Source: an uncultured Phocaeicola sp.
Lineage (GTDB): Bacteria > Bacteroidota > Bacteroidia > Bacteroidales > Bacteroidaceae
NCBI GenBank assembly: GCA_944320845.1
Contig: CALUJA010000002.1
Location: forward strand, 143,154 to 207,153
Direction of reading: 5' to 3'
Length of the DNA: 64,000 nucleotides
Below the pieces are notes generated by a model, which worked only from the letters and a program-made list of their open reading frames with translations, was not told the DNA's origin and made no database searches. Below are positions 10,059-18,444 of this stretch, piece by piece. The first letter of the stretch is position 1. Each line of letters starts with the position of its first letter. The position numbers and the translations under genes were made by a program.

Positions 10059-10081
10059 TCAGTTTAAAGAATATAAGGTTT

Positions 10082-10115
10082 GAGCCGTCCGATAGTTTTC
10101 GGGCGGCTCTTTTTG
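10082..10115 (+). terminator. Terminator of gapA
   Basis: 11-bp stem (10082-10092 with 10099-10109, one G-T pair), 6-base loop, followed by TTTTTG. Confidence 0.88.
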
Positions 10116-10168
10116 TTTTGTAACGGAAAGTTTTCTGCGCAAAAAGGTGGGTTTTGTGCAGAAAAAAC

Positions 10169-10176
10169 TATCTTTG
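10169..10176 (+). promoter_or_regulatory. -7 promoter box for miaA
   Basis: TATCTTTG, 26 bases before the ATG at 10195. It lies inside the upstream extension of the reading frame (GTG 10147) and argues against that start. Confidence 0.55.
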
Positions 10177-10194
10177 TCGGCAGAACATTTAGAT

Positions 10195-11115
10195 ATGCTT
10201 ATGGGTTATGACATGATAACGATATTAGGTCCGACTGCTTCCGGGAAGACTTCTTTGGCTGCGGCTTTGGCGGCACGCTTAAAGACCGAGATTATCAGCG
10301 GAGACAGCCGGCAGGTGTATCGGCGGATGGATTTGGGAACAGGGAAAGACTTGGATGACTATCGGGTGGGAGATTATCAAGTTCCTTTTCATCTGATTGA
10401 CATCGTAGAGCCCGGTTATAAATATAATGTATTCGAATATCAGCGTGATTTTCTGCAGGCATATCAGGATATGCGGGAAAGGGGACTGGTCCCGGTTCTT
10501 TGCGGAGGGACGGGAATGTATTTGGAGTCTGTCTTGAAAGGATATAGGCTGCTGCCCGTTCCTGAAAATCCGGAACTGCGGGCAAGACTGGCCGGCAAAT
10601 CGTTGGAAGAGCTGACGGCGATGCTCGCTACGTATAAGAAGTTGCATAACTCGACGGATGTAGACACGGCGAAACGTGCGATTCGGGCGATAGAGATAGA
10701 GGAATATTATCTTACGCAAGACCCGGAAGCCCGTGCTTTCCCTCCAATCGACAGCTTGATTGTCGGGATAGATATAGACAGAGAGACCCGACGCAAGAAG
10801 ATTACTTGCCGCCTGAAAGAGCGTCTGGCAGAAGGAATGGCAGATGAGGTTCGCCGTCTGCTTGATGAGGGCATATGTCCGGAAGACCTGATTTATTATG
10901 GTTTGGAATATAAATTCCTGACGCTTTATGTTACAGGGCAGATGAGTTATGACGAGATGTTCCGGAGCTTGGAGACTGCCATTCATCAGTTTGCCAAGAG
11001 GCAGATGACATGGTTCCGCGGTATGGAGCGGAGAGGCTTCTGCATTCATTGGATAGATGCAGCTCTGCCGATGGAGGTGAAAGTCGGAAAAATAATGGAT
11101 TTAATTCAAAACTGA
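10195..11115 (+). CDS. miaA: tRNA dimethylallyltransferase
   Basis: 306 aa. Adds a dimethylallyl group to A37 of tRNAs reading UNN codons. P-loop ITILGPTASGKTSLAAALA at the N-terminus, then SGDSRQVYRRMDLGTGKD, VLCGGTGMYLESVLKG and the tRNA-binding region ending AIHQFAKRQMTWFRG. Three ATGs are close together (10195, 10201, 10213); I use 10195. Bacteroides genomes commonly hold two miaA paralogues; this sequence (GTGKDLDDY, YKYNVFEYQRDF) looks like the more divergent one. The lipid-kinase-like gene follows by 8 bases and is probably co-transcribed. Confidence 0.93.
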   Translation: MLMGYDMITILGPTASGKTSLAAALAARLKTEIISGDSRQVYRRMDLGTGKDLDDYRVGDYQVPFHLIDIVEPGYKYNVFEYQRDFLQAYQDMRERGLVPVLCGGTGMYLESVLKGYRLLPVPENPELRARLAGKSLEELTAMLATYKKLHNSTDVDTAKRAIRAIEIEEYYLTQDPEARAFPPIDSLIVGIDIDRETRRKKITCRLKERLAEGMADEVRRLLDEGICPEDLIYYGLEYKFLTLYVTGQMSYDEMFRSLETAIHQFAKRQMTWFRGMERRGFCIHWIDAALPMEVKVGKIMDLIQN

Positions 11116-11123
11116 AAAACGAT

Positions 11124-12056
11124 ATGGCGGTGGAACCGAACAGATGGGGGATAATTTATAATCCGAAAGCCGGAAGCCGGAAGGCTCAGAAGAGGTGGAA
11201 GGAAATCCGTGACTATATGGAGTTGCGGAACGTGAAATTTGATTATGTCCAGTCGGAAGGATTTGGTTCTGTAGAGCGTTTGGCGCGTACGTTGGCCAAC
11301 AACGGCTACCGGACAATTGTCGTAGTGGGCGGAGACGGGGCAATAAATGATGCCATCAATGGTATAATGTATTCGGATGTAGAGCATAAGAATGAAATAG
11401 CTTTCGGTATCATCCCAAACGGCATCGGAAATGATTTCGCCAAATATTGGGGACTCGATTCCAATGATTACCGCAGGGCGGTAGATGTGCTGATTAATCG
11501 CCGGCTGCGTAAGATAGACGTGGGTGTGTTCTGTTATTACGACGGCGAGACCCACAAGACGCGTTATTTTCTGAATGCCGTCTACATGGGATTGGGGGCG
11601 CGTATTGTGCGTATAACGAACGAAACGCGCCGTTTCTGGGGCATACCTTTGGTTTCATATTTGTCATCTCTTTTTCTGGTGGCGTTTGAGCGCAAGCTTT
11701 ACCGGATGCACCTGAAGGTAAACGATGAGCATATCCGGGGGCGCATTATGGCCGTGGCCGTTGGGAGCGCCCGGGGGTATGGATTGACCCCAAGCGCCGT
11801 GCCTTATAACGGATGGCTGGATGTTTCGGTCGTTTATCGCCCCGAACTTCGTGAGCTGATATCGGGCCTGTGGATGCTGCAGCAAGGCCGCCTGCTGAAT
11901 CATAAGACGGTAAAGCCTTATCGTACCCGTCGGGTGAAGGTGCTGCGGGCGCAGAATGCAGAGGTAAGCCTGGACGGCCGCCTTTGGCTCGACCGCCATT
12001 TCCCTATTGATATAACGATTGCCCAGGAGGCTTTGACTTTGATTATACCTAATTGA
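11124..12056 (+). CDS. Diacylglycerol kinase-catalytic-domain protein (lipid kinase)
   Basis: 310 aa. Member of the DagK/YegS/sphingosine-kinase fold: NPKAGSRKAQKRW, the ATP-binding VVVGGDGAINDAINGI and IIPNGIGNDFAKYWG. The C-terminal beta-sandwich ends with SLDGRLWLD. These enzymes phosphorylate diacylglycerol, ceramide/sphingosine or related lipids; Bacteroides make sphingolipids, so a sphingoid substrate is possible but not shown. The frame opens upstream at 11010 inside miaA, but the ATG at 11124 directly before the conserved start and just after the miaA stop is preferred. Confidence 0.88.
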   Translation: MAVEPNRWGIIYNPKAGSRKAQKRWKEIRDYMELRNVKFDYVQSEGFGSVERLARTLANNGYRTIVVVGGDGAINDAINGIMYSDVEHKNEIAFGIIPNGIGNDFAKYWGLDSNDYRRAVDVLINRRLRKIDVGVFCYYDGETHKTRYFLNAVYMGLGARIVRITNETRRFWGIPLVSYLSSLFLVAFERKLYRMHLKVNDEHIRGRIMAVAVGSARGYGLTPSAVPYNGWLDVSVVYRPELRELISGLWMLQQGRLLNHKTVKPYRTRRVKVLRAQNAEVSLDGRLWLDRHFPIDITIAQEALTLIIPN

Positions 12057-12176
12057 CAATATTATGATGCATGCCACAAAAATTTTGGAACAGGACAGGA
12101 AATCTTTTTTGCCGGACTCTCCGTGTGTGATTGAAGGAGAAAACAGAGCGTTTCACATTTGTCAAGCCTGGCCGCG

Positions 12177-13373
12177 ATGAGGACATTTTTCGGCAGGATG
12201 GCCGCAGTATGCATGCTGCTGTCGGGGGGATGGTGCGCTGTATCGGCTCAAAGCGAGGCTTTGATTTCTTCGGAAGAAAAGAGTCTGCTGGAAGAACTCT
12301 CAAAGGGCAGGCGCAGAGTGGACTGGGCAAATATGAACATTCAGTTCAGCTCCTCGGCCGACGCGCTTTTTACAGACGGAGAGCTGGATGAGGCCGCGTT
12401 TAAGGTCAACCGTGTCCGTCTGGAGATACTGGGGGCCTTTTCCAAAAAGTTTTCCTATCACTATCGTCAGTCGCTGAATCAGTATACCACGCCCAATATT
12501 CCTTTAGACAACCTGTCTGGGTCTATAGAGCTGGCGCTGGTGGGATGGAGGCTTAACGACCGTTGGGAACTGACGGCAGGAAAGCAGGCCGTTCAGTTCA
12601 GCGGTTATGAGAATTGGGTAAACGCCATTAAGGTGCGTCATTATTCAGATTTCAATGAGATGACACCGTGCTATCAGGCCGGTCTGAACGTGGCTTACTC
12701 CTTGACTCCCGACCAGATGTTCAATTTCCAGCTGACGAATAACCGCAGTGGTTCCGCCGACGAGCAGTTTATGTACGGACTTCCGGAAGGCATCGAAAAG
12801 TCAAAGATTCCCGTCATGGCAACGGTAAACTGGGACGGATATTTTGTCGGACGGGCATTGCAGCTGCGGTATTCGCTGTCATACGGTCAGCAGGCCAAAG
12901 GGAAGAATATTTTTTACTTTACTTGCGGCAATGTTTGGGACAAGAAACCTTTTTTGGGATACATCGATTTCATGTATTCGCGTGAGGGCCTCGACTCGAA
13001 AGGCCTGCTCAGCAGCCTCACTGCCAACCGCAATGGCGGGGCGGTGACAATGCGGAATGTCGATTATTTTACGGTAATCGGCAATCTTGACTACCGCGTG
13101 ACTTCACATCTGAATCTTTATGTGAAGGGAGTCTATGAGATAGGAAACGTTTATAAGTCGGACGGAGAGTTTGCTTCCGGCAACTACCGCCGTGTTTGGA
13201 ACACCCAGCTGTGTGCCGAATATTATCCGATTGAAAACCGTGAGCTGTTGGTTTATCTCCATTTGCTGTATAAGAATGTTCACTTTACACGGCTCGGACG
13301 GACTTGGGGGGCTGAAAGCTATAGCCGTCAGCGTATTTCGCTCGGGCTGGTATATACACTCCCCGTGTTCTGA
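12177..13373 (+). CDS. Outer-membrane porin, phosphate-selective porin O/P-like
   Basis: 398 aa. The signal peptide MRTFFGRMAAVCMLLSGGW ends near AVSAQS. The mature part is rich in alternating aromatic beta-strands (WELTAGKQAVQFSGYENWVN, LQLRYSLSYGQQ, HLNLYVKGVYEIGNVY) and ends on a phenylalanine (LVYTLPVF), typical of an outer-membrane barrel. The layout (reference to a control/tag such as GKQ in the third strand) resembles OprO/OprP-like porins. Substrate unknown. The ATG at 12177 gives the clean signal peptide; a TTG at 12159 is less likely. Confidence 0.75.
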   Translation: MRTFFGRMAAVCMLLSGGWCAVSAQSEALISSEEKSLLEELSKGRRRVDWANMNIQFSSSADALFTDGELDEAAFKVNRVRLEILGAFSKKFSYHYRQSLNQYTTPNIPLDNLSGSIELALVGWRLNDRWELTAGKQAVQFSGYENWVNAIKVRHYSDFNEMTPCYQAGLNVAYSLTPDQMFNFQLTNNRSGSADEQFMYGLPEGIEKSKIPVMATVNWDGYFVGRALQLRYSLSYGQQAKGKNIFYFTCGNVWDKKPFLGYIDFMYSREGLDSKGLLSSLTANRNGGAVTMRNVDYFTVIGNLDYRVTSHLNLYVKGVYEIGNVYKSDGEFASGNYRRVWNTQLCAEYYPIENRELLVYLHLLYKNVHFTRLGRTWGAESYSRQRISLGLVYTLPVF

Positions 13374-13421
13374 CGGAGATTAAATTATGGTTGACTTATT
13401 ATCCATCTCAACAAAAAAATA

Positions 13422-13429
13422 TATCTTTG
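13422..13429 (+). promoter_or_regulatory. -7 promoter box for serS
   Basis: TATCTTTG, 30 bases upstream of the serS ATG. Confidence 0.6.
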
Positions 13430-13458
13430 CATCACGAAAAGTATAAAAACAAAAGGAT

Positions 13459-14733
13459 ATGCTTACCATTAAACAGATTACAGAGGATACCGAAAAGGTA
13501 ATCCGGGGATTGGAGAAGAAGCACTTTGCCAATGCGCGGGAAGCCATAGCACAAGTGCTCGAACTGAACGACAAACGACGCAATGCTCAGAATCAATTAG
13601 ATAAAAACCTTGCAGAAGTCAACTCTATGTCAAAGGTTATCGGCACTTTGATGAAGGAAGGTAAAAAAGATGAGGCTGAAGCTGCAAAAAACAGAGTGGC
13701 GGAAATCAAGGAAGTCAGCAAGTCGCTTCAGGCTGAAATGGACAAGGCGGCGGAAGACATGCAGAACTTGCTTTATACCATTCCGAATGTGCCCTATGAA
13801 AGTGTGCCGGAAGGTTTCGGAGCAGAAGACAACGTGGTGGAGAAGATGGGCGGCATGGAGACTGAGCTTCCCAAAGACGCACTTCCTCACTGGGAACTGG
13901 CGAAAAAGTATGACCTGATAGATTTCGACCTTGGAGTAAAGATTACCGGAGCAGGTTTTCCCGTGTATAAGGGTAAGGGAGCACGCTTGCAGCGCGCTTT
14001 GATAAATTTCTTTCTCGACGAGGCTCGTGCTGCCGGCTACGAGGAAATCATGCCTCCCACGGTGGTGAACGCCGCTTCCGGTTACGGCACAGGGCAGTTG
14101 CCTGACAAGGAGGGACAGATGTATCACTGCAATCTGGATGACTTGTATCTGATTCCCACCGCCGAAGTGCCGGTTACAAATATTTACCGCGATGTGATAT
14201 TGGACGAAAAGCAGCTTCCTGTCAAGAATTGTGCCTATACGCAATGTTTCCGCCGTGAGGCAGGCTCGTACGGAAAAGATGTGCGCGGCCTGAATCGCCT
14301 GCATGAATTCTCTAAGGTGGAACTGGTCCGCATCGACAAGCCCGAGCATTCCCGTCAGTCTCATCAGGAGATGCTTGACCATGTGGAGGGGCTGTTGAAG
14401 AAGCTGGAGCTGCCATACCGCATATTACGCCTGTGCGGAGGAGACATGAGCTTTACGGCCGCTCTGTGTTTTGACTTTGAAGTCTATTCGGAAGCCCAGA
14501 AGCGGTGGCTGGAAGTAAGCTCGGTATCCAATTTTGATACTTACCAGGCAAACCGCTTGAAGTGCCGCTACCGTACGGCTGAAAAGAAGACGGAGCTTTG
14601 TCATACGCTGAACGGGTCTGCTTTGGCATTGCCGCGCATTGTGGCGGCTTTGCTCGAAAACAATCAGACTCCTGAAGGCATCCGCATCCCGAAAGCACTG
14701 GTTCCGTATTGCGGATTCGACATGATAGACTGA
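13459..14733 (+). CDS. serS: Seryl-tRNA synthetase
   Basis: 424 aa. N-terminal coiled-coil tRNA-binding arm (about 30-110, repeated charged heptads), then the class II core. Motif 2 is TQCFRREAGSYGKDVRGLNR, and motif 3 is LNGSALALPRIVAALLENNQ. The serine-site segment IPTAEVPVTNIYRD is intact. Charges tRNA-Ser (and tRNA-Sec where present). Own promoter and terminator, so apparently monocistronic. Confidence 0.98.
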   Translation: MLTIKQITEDTEKVIRGLEKKHFANAREAIAQVLELNDKRRNAQNQLDKNLAEVNSMSKVIGTLMKEGKKDEAEAAKNRVAEIKEVSKSLQAEMDKAAEDMQNLLYTIPNVPYESVPEGFGAEDNVVEKMGGMETELPKDALPHWELAKKYDLIDFDLGVKITGAGFPVYKGKGARLQRALINFFLDEARAAGYEEIMPPTVVNAASGYGTGQLPDKEGQMYHCNLDDLYLIPTAEVPVTNIYRDVILDEKQLPVKNCAYTQCFRREAGSYGKDVRGLNRLHEFSKVELVRIDKPEHSRQSHQEMLDHVEGLLKKLELPYRILRLCGGDMSFTAALCFDFEVYSEAQKRWLEVSSVSNFDTYQANRLKCRYRTAEKKTELCHTLNGSALALPRIVAALLENNQTPEGIRIPKALVPYCGFDMID

Positions 14734-14759
14734 TATTCTTTTACGAACAGACGATAAGG

Positions 14760-14806
14760 GCTGTCCCGGTTGGATTCTCGTCAATCCTTCCGGGACAGCT
14801 TTTTAT
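14760..14806 (+). terminator. Terminator of serS
   Basis: 10-bp outer stem GCTGTCCCGG/CCGGGACAGC (14760-14769, 14790-14799) with a partly paired inner part, then TTTTT. Confidence 0.88.
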
Positions 14807-15132
14807 GTCGTGGCCGAGCAAGGTTAAACTTGGGCAGGCATGGAGGCGGCGCTGTTTCCGCGTATGGATGCCGGATGAGTGACGCCGGCGTCGCCTGTCT
14901 TTTGCCGGGAGGAAAATAGGTTTTTGCAAGAATGAAAACATCTTTCTGCTGCGGCAAGACGGCGGCAGGCCGCAGTGGATTTCAGAGGATGTCTTGATAA
15001 AAAATTTATACGATTCGTCTGTTTCTTATGTTGTCGGACATGTATTTGCGTAAAAAATCCGGCCGTAAAAAAAAAAACAGGCGGCAAAGCAAAAAAAGTG
15101 ACTTTTTAGTTTTAGAGTTTCTATTTAATTAT
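14807..15132. other. Gene-free stretch upstream of the glucan operon
   Basis: About 330 bases. Frames on both strands look non-coding; no repeat, structured RNA or known motif recognised. The last 60 bases are A/T-rich and lead into the promoter. Confidence 0.5.
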
Positions 15133-15140
15133 TATTTTTG
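15133..15140 (+). promoter_or_regulatory. -7 promoter box for the glucan operon
   Basis: TATTTTTG, 61 bases upstream of the debranching-enzyme ATG in a strongly A/T-rich region. Confidence 0.55.
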
Positions 15141-15200
15141 AGAGGAAATAAATAACATTTTTTAGAGAAGAACATATAATTATAACCTTAATAAACAACT

Positions 15201-17138
15201 ATGAGTTATTTACGATTTGATAAAACTCTGCTGACCAATCTGGAAGAATCTCTTCCTCGGGAGATTCTCCGAACCAATCGTTCGGGAGCGTATCATTGTT
15301 CAACCATTGTCGATTGCAATACTCGCAAATATCATGGCTTGTTGGTCATCCCGGTTCCGGAACTGGATGATGAAAACCATGTGCTGTTGTCTTCATTGGA
15401 TGAAACGGTGATACAGCATGGAGCCGAGTTCAATCTGGGGCTTCATAAGTATCACGGCGACAGCTACAGCCCGCGCGGGCACAAGTACATCCGTGAGTTT
15501 GAGTGTGAAAAAGTGCCTACCACTCTTTATCGGGTAGGCGGTGTGATTCTTAAAAAGGAGAAAGTCTTTGTTCATCACGAAAACCGGATTCTGATTCGCT
15601 ATACCTTGGTTGATGCACATTCAGAAACGATTCTTCGTCTTCGTCCGTATCTGGCTTTCCGCAGTGTGCGCCAGTATACGCATGAGAATTCTCAGGCGAG
15701 CCGCCATTATGATGAGGTGGAGAACGGCATCAAAACTTGTATGTATCCGGGATACCCGGAGCTGTATATGCAGTTCAGCAAGGAAAATACCTTTCATTTC
15801 CAGCCAGACTGGTATCGGGGCATTGAATATCCGAAGGAACAGGAGCGCGGATATGACTTTAACGAAGACCTTTATGTGCCGGGCTATTTTGAAATCAATA
15901 TCAAAAAAGGAGAGTCAGTTACATTCTCGGGGGGAATCTCGGCCATCGACACCTCAACGTTGGATTCTCTCTTCACATACGAAGTTGAAAAGCGTATTCC
16001 GCGCGACAGCTTTAAGAATTGCTTGATTAACACAGCTCATCAGTTCTTGAACAAGCAGGACGGTGAGTCTTATATATTGGCCGGTTATCCGTGGTTTAAG
16101 TGCCGTGCCCGCGATATGTTTGTTTCGTTGCCGGGACTGACATTGGCCATTGGCGAGACAGAAAAGTTTGAGCTTGTGATGCAGACCGCTGTTAAGGCTA
16201 TCTATGCTTTCATGAACGCCGAGAAAACAAATCTGAAGGTTTATGAAATGGAACATCCGGATGTGTTGATGTGGGCGGTATGGACTGTGCAACAATATGC
16301 GAAGATGGTTTCACGCGAGGCGGCCAAAGAGAAATATGGGCAGTTGGTTAAGGATATAATCAGTTATCTGGCTGATGGAAAACATCCGAACCTGCAGGTT
16401 CATGACAACGGACTGGTATATGCCAACGGTCGTGACAAGGCCATTACGTGGATGAATTCTACAGTAAACGGTCGTCCTGTAGTGGCAAGAACAGGATATA
16501 TCGTAGAATTTAATTCTTTGTGGTATAATTCCCTGCGTTTTATCGCCGATTTGCTGGCAGATGATGCTGAGCTGAGTGCCCGTTTGACGCAGATAGCCGA
16601 TAAGACGGCTTCTTCGTTTGTCTCTACTTTCTTAAATGAATATGGTTATCTGCTGGATTATGTAGACGGCAACATGATGGACTGGAGCGTGCGTCCGAAT
16701 ATGATATTTGCGGCGGCATTTGATTATTCTCCTCTTGATGCCAAGCAGAAGAAGGGTGTAGTGGATATTGTGACGAAAGAACTGCTTACTCCGAAGGGTA
16801 TCCGCTCATTAAGTCCGAAGAGTGGGGGATATAATCCCAATTATGTCGGGCCTCAGATTCAGCGTGACTATGCCTATCATCAGGGAACAGCGTGGCCGTG
16901 GCTGGAGGGCTTCTATTTGGAAGCTTATTTGCGTATATACAAGCGTAGCGCAATATCCTTTGTGGAGCGTCAGATGATTAGTTATGAAGATCAGATGACT
17001 TGTCATTGCATCGGCTCTATCCCTGAACTTTTTGATGGAAATCCGCCGTTCCAGGGACGCGGGGCCGTATCATTTGCCATGAATGTGGCTGAAATCTTGC
17101 GTACACTGAATTTATTGTCAAAATACGATAACCAATAA
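15201..17138 (+). CDS. Glycogen debranching enzyme (amylo-alpha-1,6-glucosidase type)
   Basis: 645 aa, no signal peptide, so cytoplasmic. N-terminal GDE_N-type beta-rich domain (about 20-230; TNRSGAYHCSTIVDCNTRKY HGLL region), then an (alpha/alpha)6 catalytic domain (about 270-640) with GYPWFKCRARDMFVSLPGL, the acid-rich DGNMMDWSVRPNM and the late GTAWPWLEGFYLEAYLR. It should cleave alpha-1,6 branch points of glycogen-like glucan. First gene of a tight operon with a GT4 glycosyltransferase and a GH57 enzyme, an arrangement that points to intracellular alpha-glucan storage and turnover. Confidence 0.9.
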   Translation: MSYLRFDKTLLTNLEESLPREILRTNRSGAYHCSTIVDCNTRKYHGLLVIPVPELDDENHVLLSSLDETVIQHGAEFNLGLHKYHGDSYSPRGHKYIREFECEKVPTTLYRVGGVILKKEKVFVHHENRILIRYTLVDAHSETILRLRPYLAFRSVRQYTHENSQASRHYDEVENGIKTCMYPGYPELYMQFSKENTFHFQPDWYRGIEYPKEQERGYDFNEDLYVPGYFEINIKKGESVTFSGGISAIDTSTLDSLFTYEVEKRIPRDSFKNCLINTAHQFLNKQDGESYILAGYPWFKCRARDMFVSLPGLTLAIGETEKFELVMQTAVKAIYAFMNAEKTNLKVYEMEHPDVLMWAVWTVQQYAKMVSREAAKEKYGQLVKDIISYLADGKHPNLQVHDNGLVYANGRDKAITWMNSTVNGRPVVARTGYIVEFNSLWYNSLRFIADLLADDAELSARLTQIADKTASSFVSTFLNEYGYLLDYVDGNMMDWSVRPNMIFAAAFDYSPLDAKQKKGVVDIVTKELLTPKGIRSLSPKSGGYNPNYVGPQIQRDYAYHQGTAWPWLEGFYLEAYLRIYKRSAISFVERQMISYEDQMTCHCIGSIPELFDGNPPFQGRGAVSFAMNVAEILRTLNLLSKYDNQ

Positions 17139-17140
17139 AG

Positions 17141-17148
17141 AAGGAGGA
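17141..17148 (+). promoter_or_regulatory. Unusually strong Shine-Dalgarno for the GT4 gene
   Basis: AAGGAGGA, 5 bases before the ATG at 17154. Most genes in this window have A-rich leaders with little complementarity to 16S rRNA, so this site stands out. Confidence 0.7.
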
Positions 17149-17153
17149 ATACT

Positions 17154-18425
17154 ATGAAAGTTTTAATGTTTGGCTGGGAATTTCCTCCTCATATCTTAGG
17201 AGGTTTGGGAACTGCCAGTTATGGACTGACAAAAGGAATGTCTCAACAGTCGGATATGGAGATTACATTCTGCATTCCGAAGCCGTGGGGAGATGAAGAC
17301 CAAAGTTTTCTGAAGATTATAGGAATGAACAGTGTGCCTATTGTATGGCGCGATGTGCAGTGGGATTATGTGAAAAGCCGGGTGGGCTCTTATATGGATC
17401 CGCAGTTGTATTACGACATGCGCGACCATATTTATGCCGATTTTAATTATATGCATACCAATGATTTGGGTTGCTTGGAGTTTTCCGGCCGTTATCCGGA
17501 CAATCTGCATGAGGAAATCAACAATTATTCGATTGTGGCAGGGGTGGTAGCCCGCCAGCAACAGTTCGATATCATTCATTCGCATGACTGGCTGACCTAT
17601 CCGGCCGGCATACACGCCAAGCAGATATCGGGCAAACCGTTGGTTATCCATGTTCATGCTACGGACTTTGACCGTAGCCGCGGCAATGTGAATCCTACGG
17701 TTTATGCCATTGAGAAGAACGGAATGGATCATGCCGACTGCATCATGTGCGTGAGTGAGCTGACCCGACAGACGGTTATCCATAAGTATTATCAGGATCC
17801 GCGCAAGTGCTTCACGATGCATAACGCGGTGTCTCCGCTTTCGAAAGAAATCCAGGATATCGTTCCACAGAAGAATCCGAAGGAGAAGATTGTTACATTC
17901 CTGGGCCGTATCACCATGCAGAAAGGGCCTGAATATTTCGTTGAGGCGGCGGCTATGGTGCTGAAGCGGAGTCATAACATACGTTTTGTGATGGCCGGCA
18001 GTGGCGATATGATGAATGCCATGATTCGCCTGGCGGCTGAACGGGGGATTGCAGACCGTTTCCATTTCCCTGGCTTCATGAAAGGCAAGCAGGTATACGA
18101 GGTGCTTAAGGCAAGCGATGTGTATATCATGCCGTCCGTGTCCGAACCCTTCGGCATTTCTCCGCTGGAAGCTATGCAGTGCAGCGTGCCGACAATAATA
18201 TCCAAGCAGTCGGGTTGTGCCGAAATTCTGGAGAAATGTATCAAGACTGATTATTGGGATATTCATGCTATGGCAGATGCCATACACTCTATCTGTACCA
18301 ACGAGTCGCTTTATGAATATTTGCGCGATGAAGGGAAGAAAGAAGTGGATGGTATCGTATGGGAGAAGGTAGGCTTGAAGGTGCGTGCCCTGTATGATCA
18401 AGTTTTAAGCAATTATGGTAAATAA
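17154..18425 (+). CDS. GT4-family glycosyltransferase (glucan-synthase-like)
   Basis: 423 aa GT-B fold enzyme. N-terminal MFGWEFPPHILGGLGTASYG is the acceptor-side glycine loop. DIIHSHDWLTYPAGI and VTFLGRITMQKGPEYF mark the two Rossmann halves, and EPFGISPLEAMQ is the EX7E nucleotide-sugar motif. Such proteins use NDP- or ADP-glucose; its place between a debranching enzyme and GH57 suggests it elongates alpha-glucan, perhaps acting as the real glycogen synthase of the cell. 15 bases after the debranching gene. Confidence 0.85.
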   Translation: MKVLMFGWEFPPHILGGLGTASYGLTKGMSQQSDMEITFCIPKPWGDEDQSFLKIIGMNSVPIVWRDVQWDYVKSRVGSYMDPQLYYDMRDHIYADFNYMHTNDLGCLEFSGRYPDNLHEEINNYSIVAGVVARQQQFDIIHSHDWLTYPAGIHAKQISGKPLVIHVHATDFDRSRGNVNPTVYAIEKNGMDHADCIMCVSELTRQTVIHKYYQDPRKCFTMHNAVSPLSKEIQDIVPQKNPKEKIVTFLGRITMQKGPEYFVEAAAMVLKRSHNIRFVMAGSGDMMNAMIRLAAERGIADRFHFPGFMKGKQVYEVLKASDVYIMPSVSEPFGISPLEAMQCSVPTIISKQSGCAEILEKCIKTDYWDIHAMADAIHSICTNESLYEYLRDEGKKEVDGIVWEKVGLKVRALYDQVLSNYGK

Positions 18426-18444
18426 ATAATCTAACTCAATCGTT

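Noticed and set aside
17196-18401. 401-codon antisense frame
   Set aside because: Mirror of the GT4 gene with biased residues and no domain.
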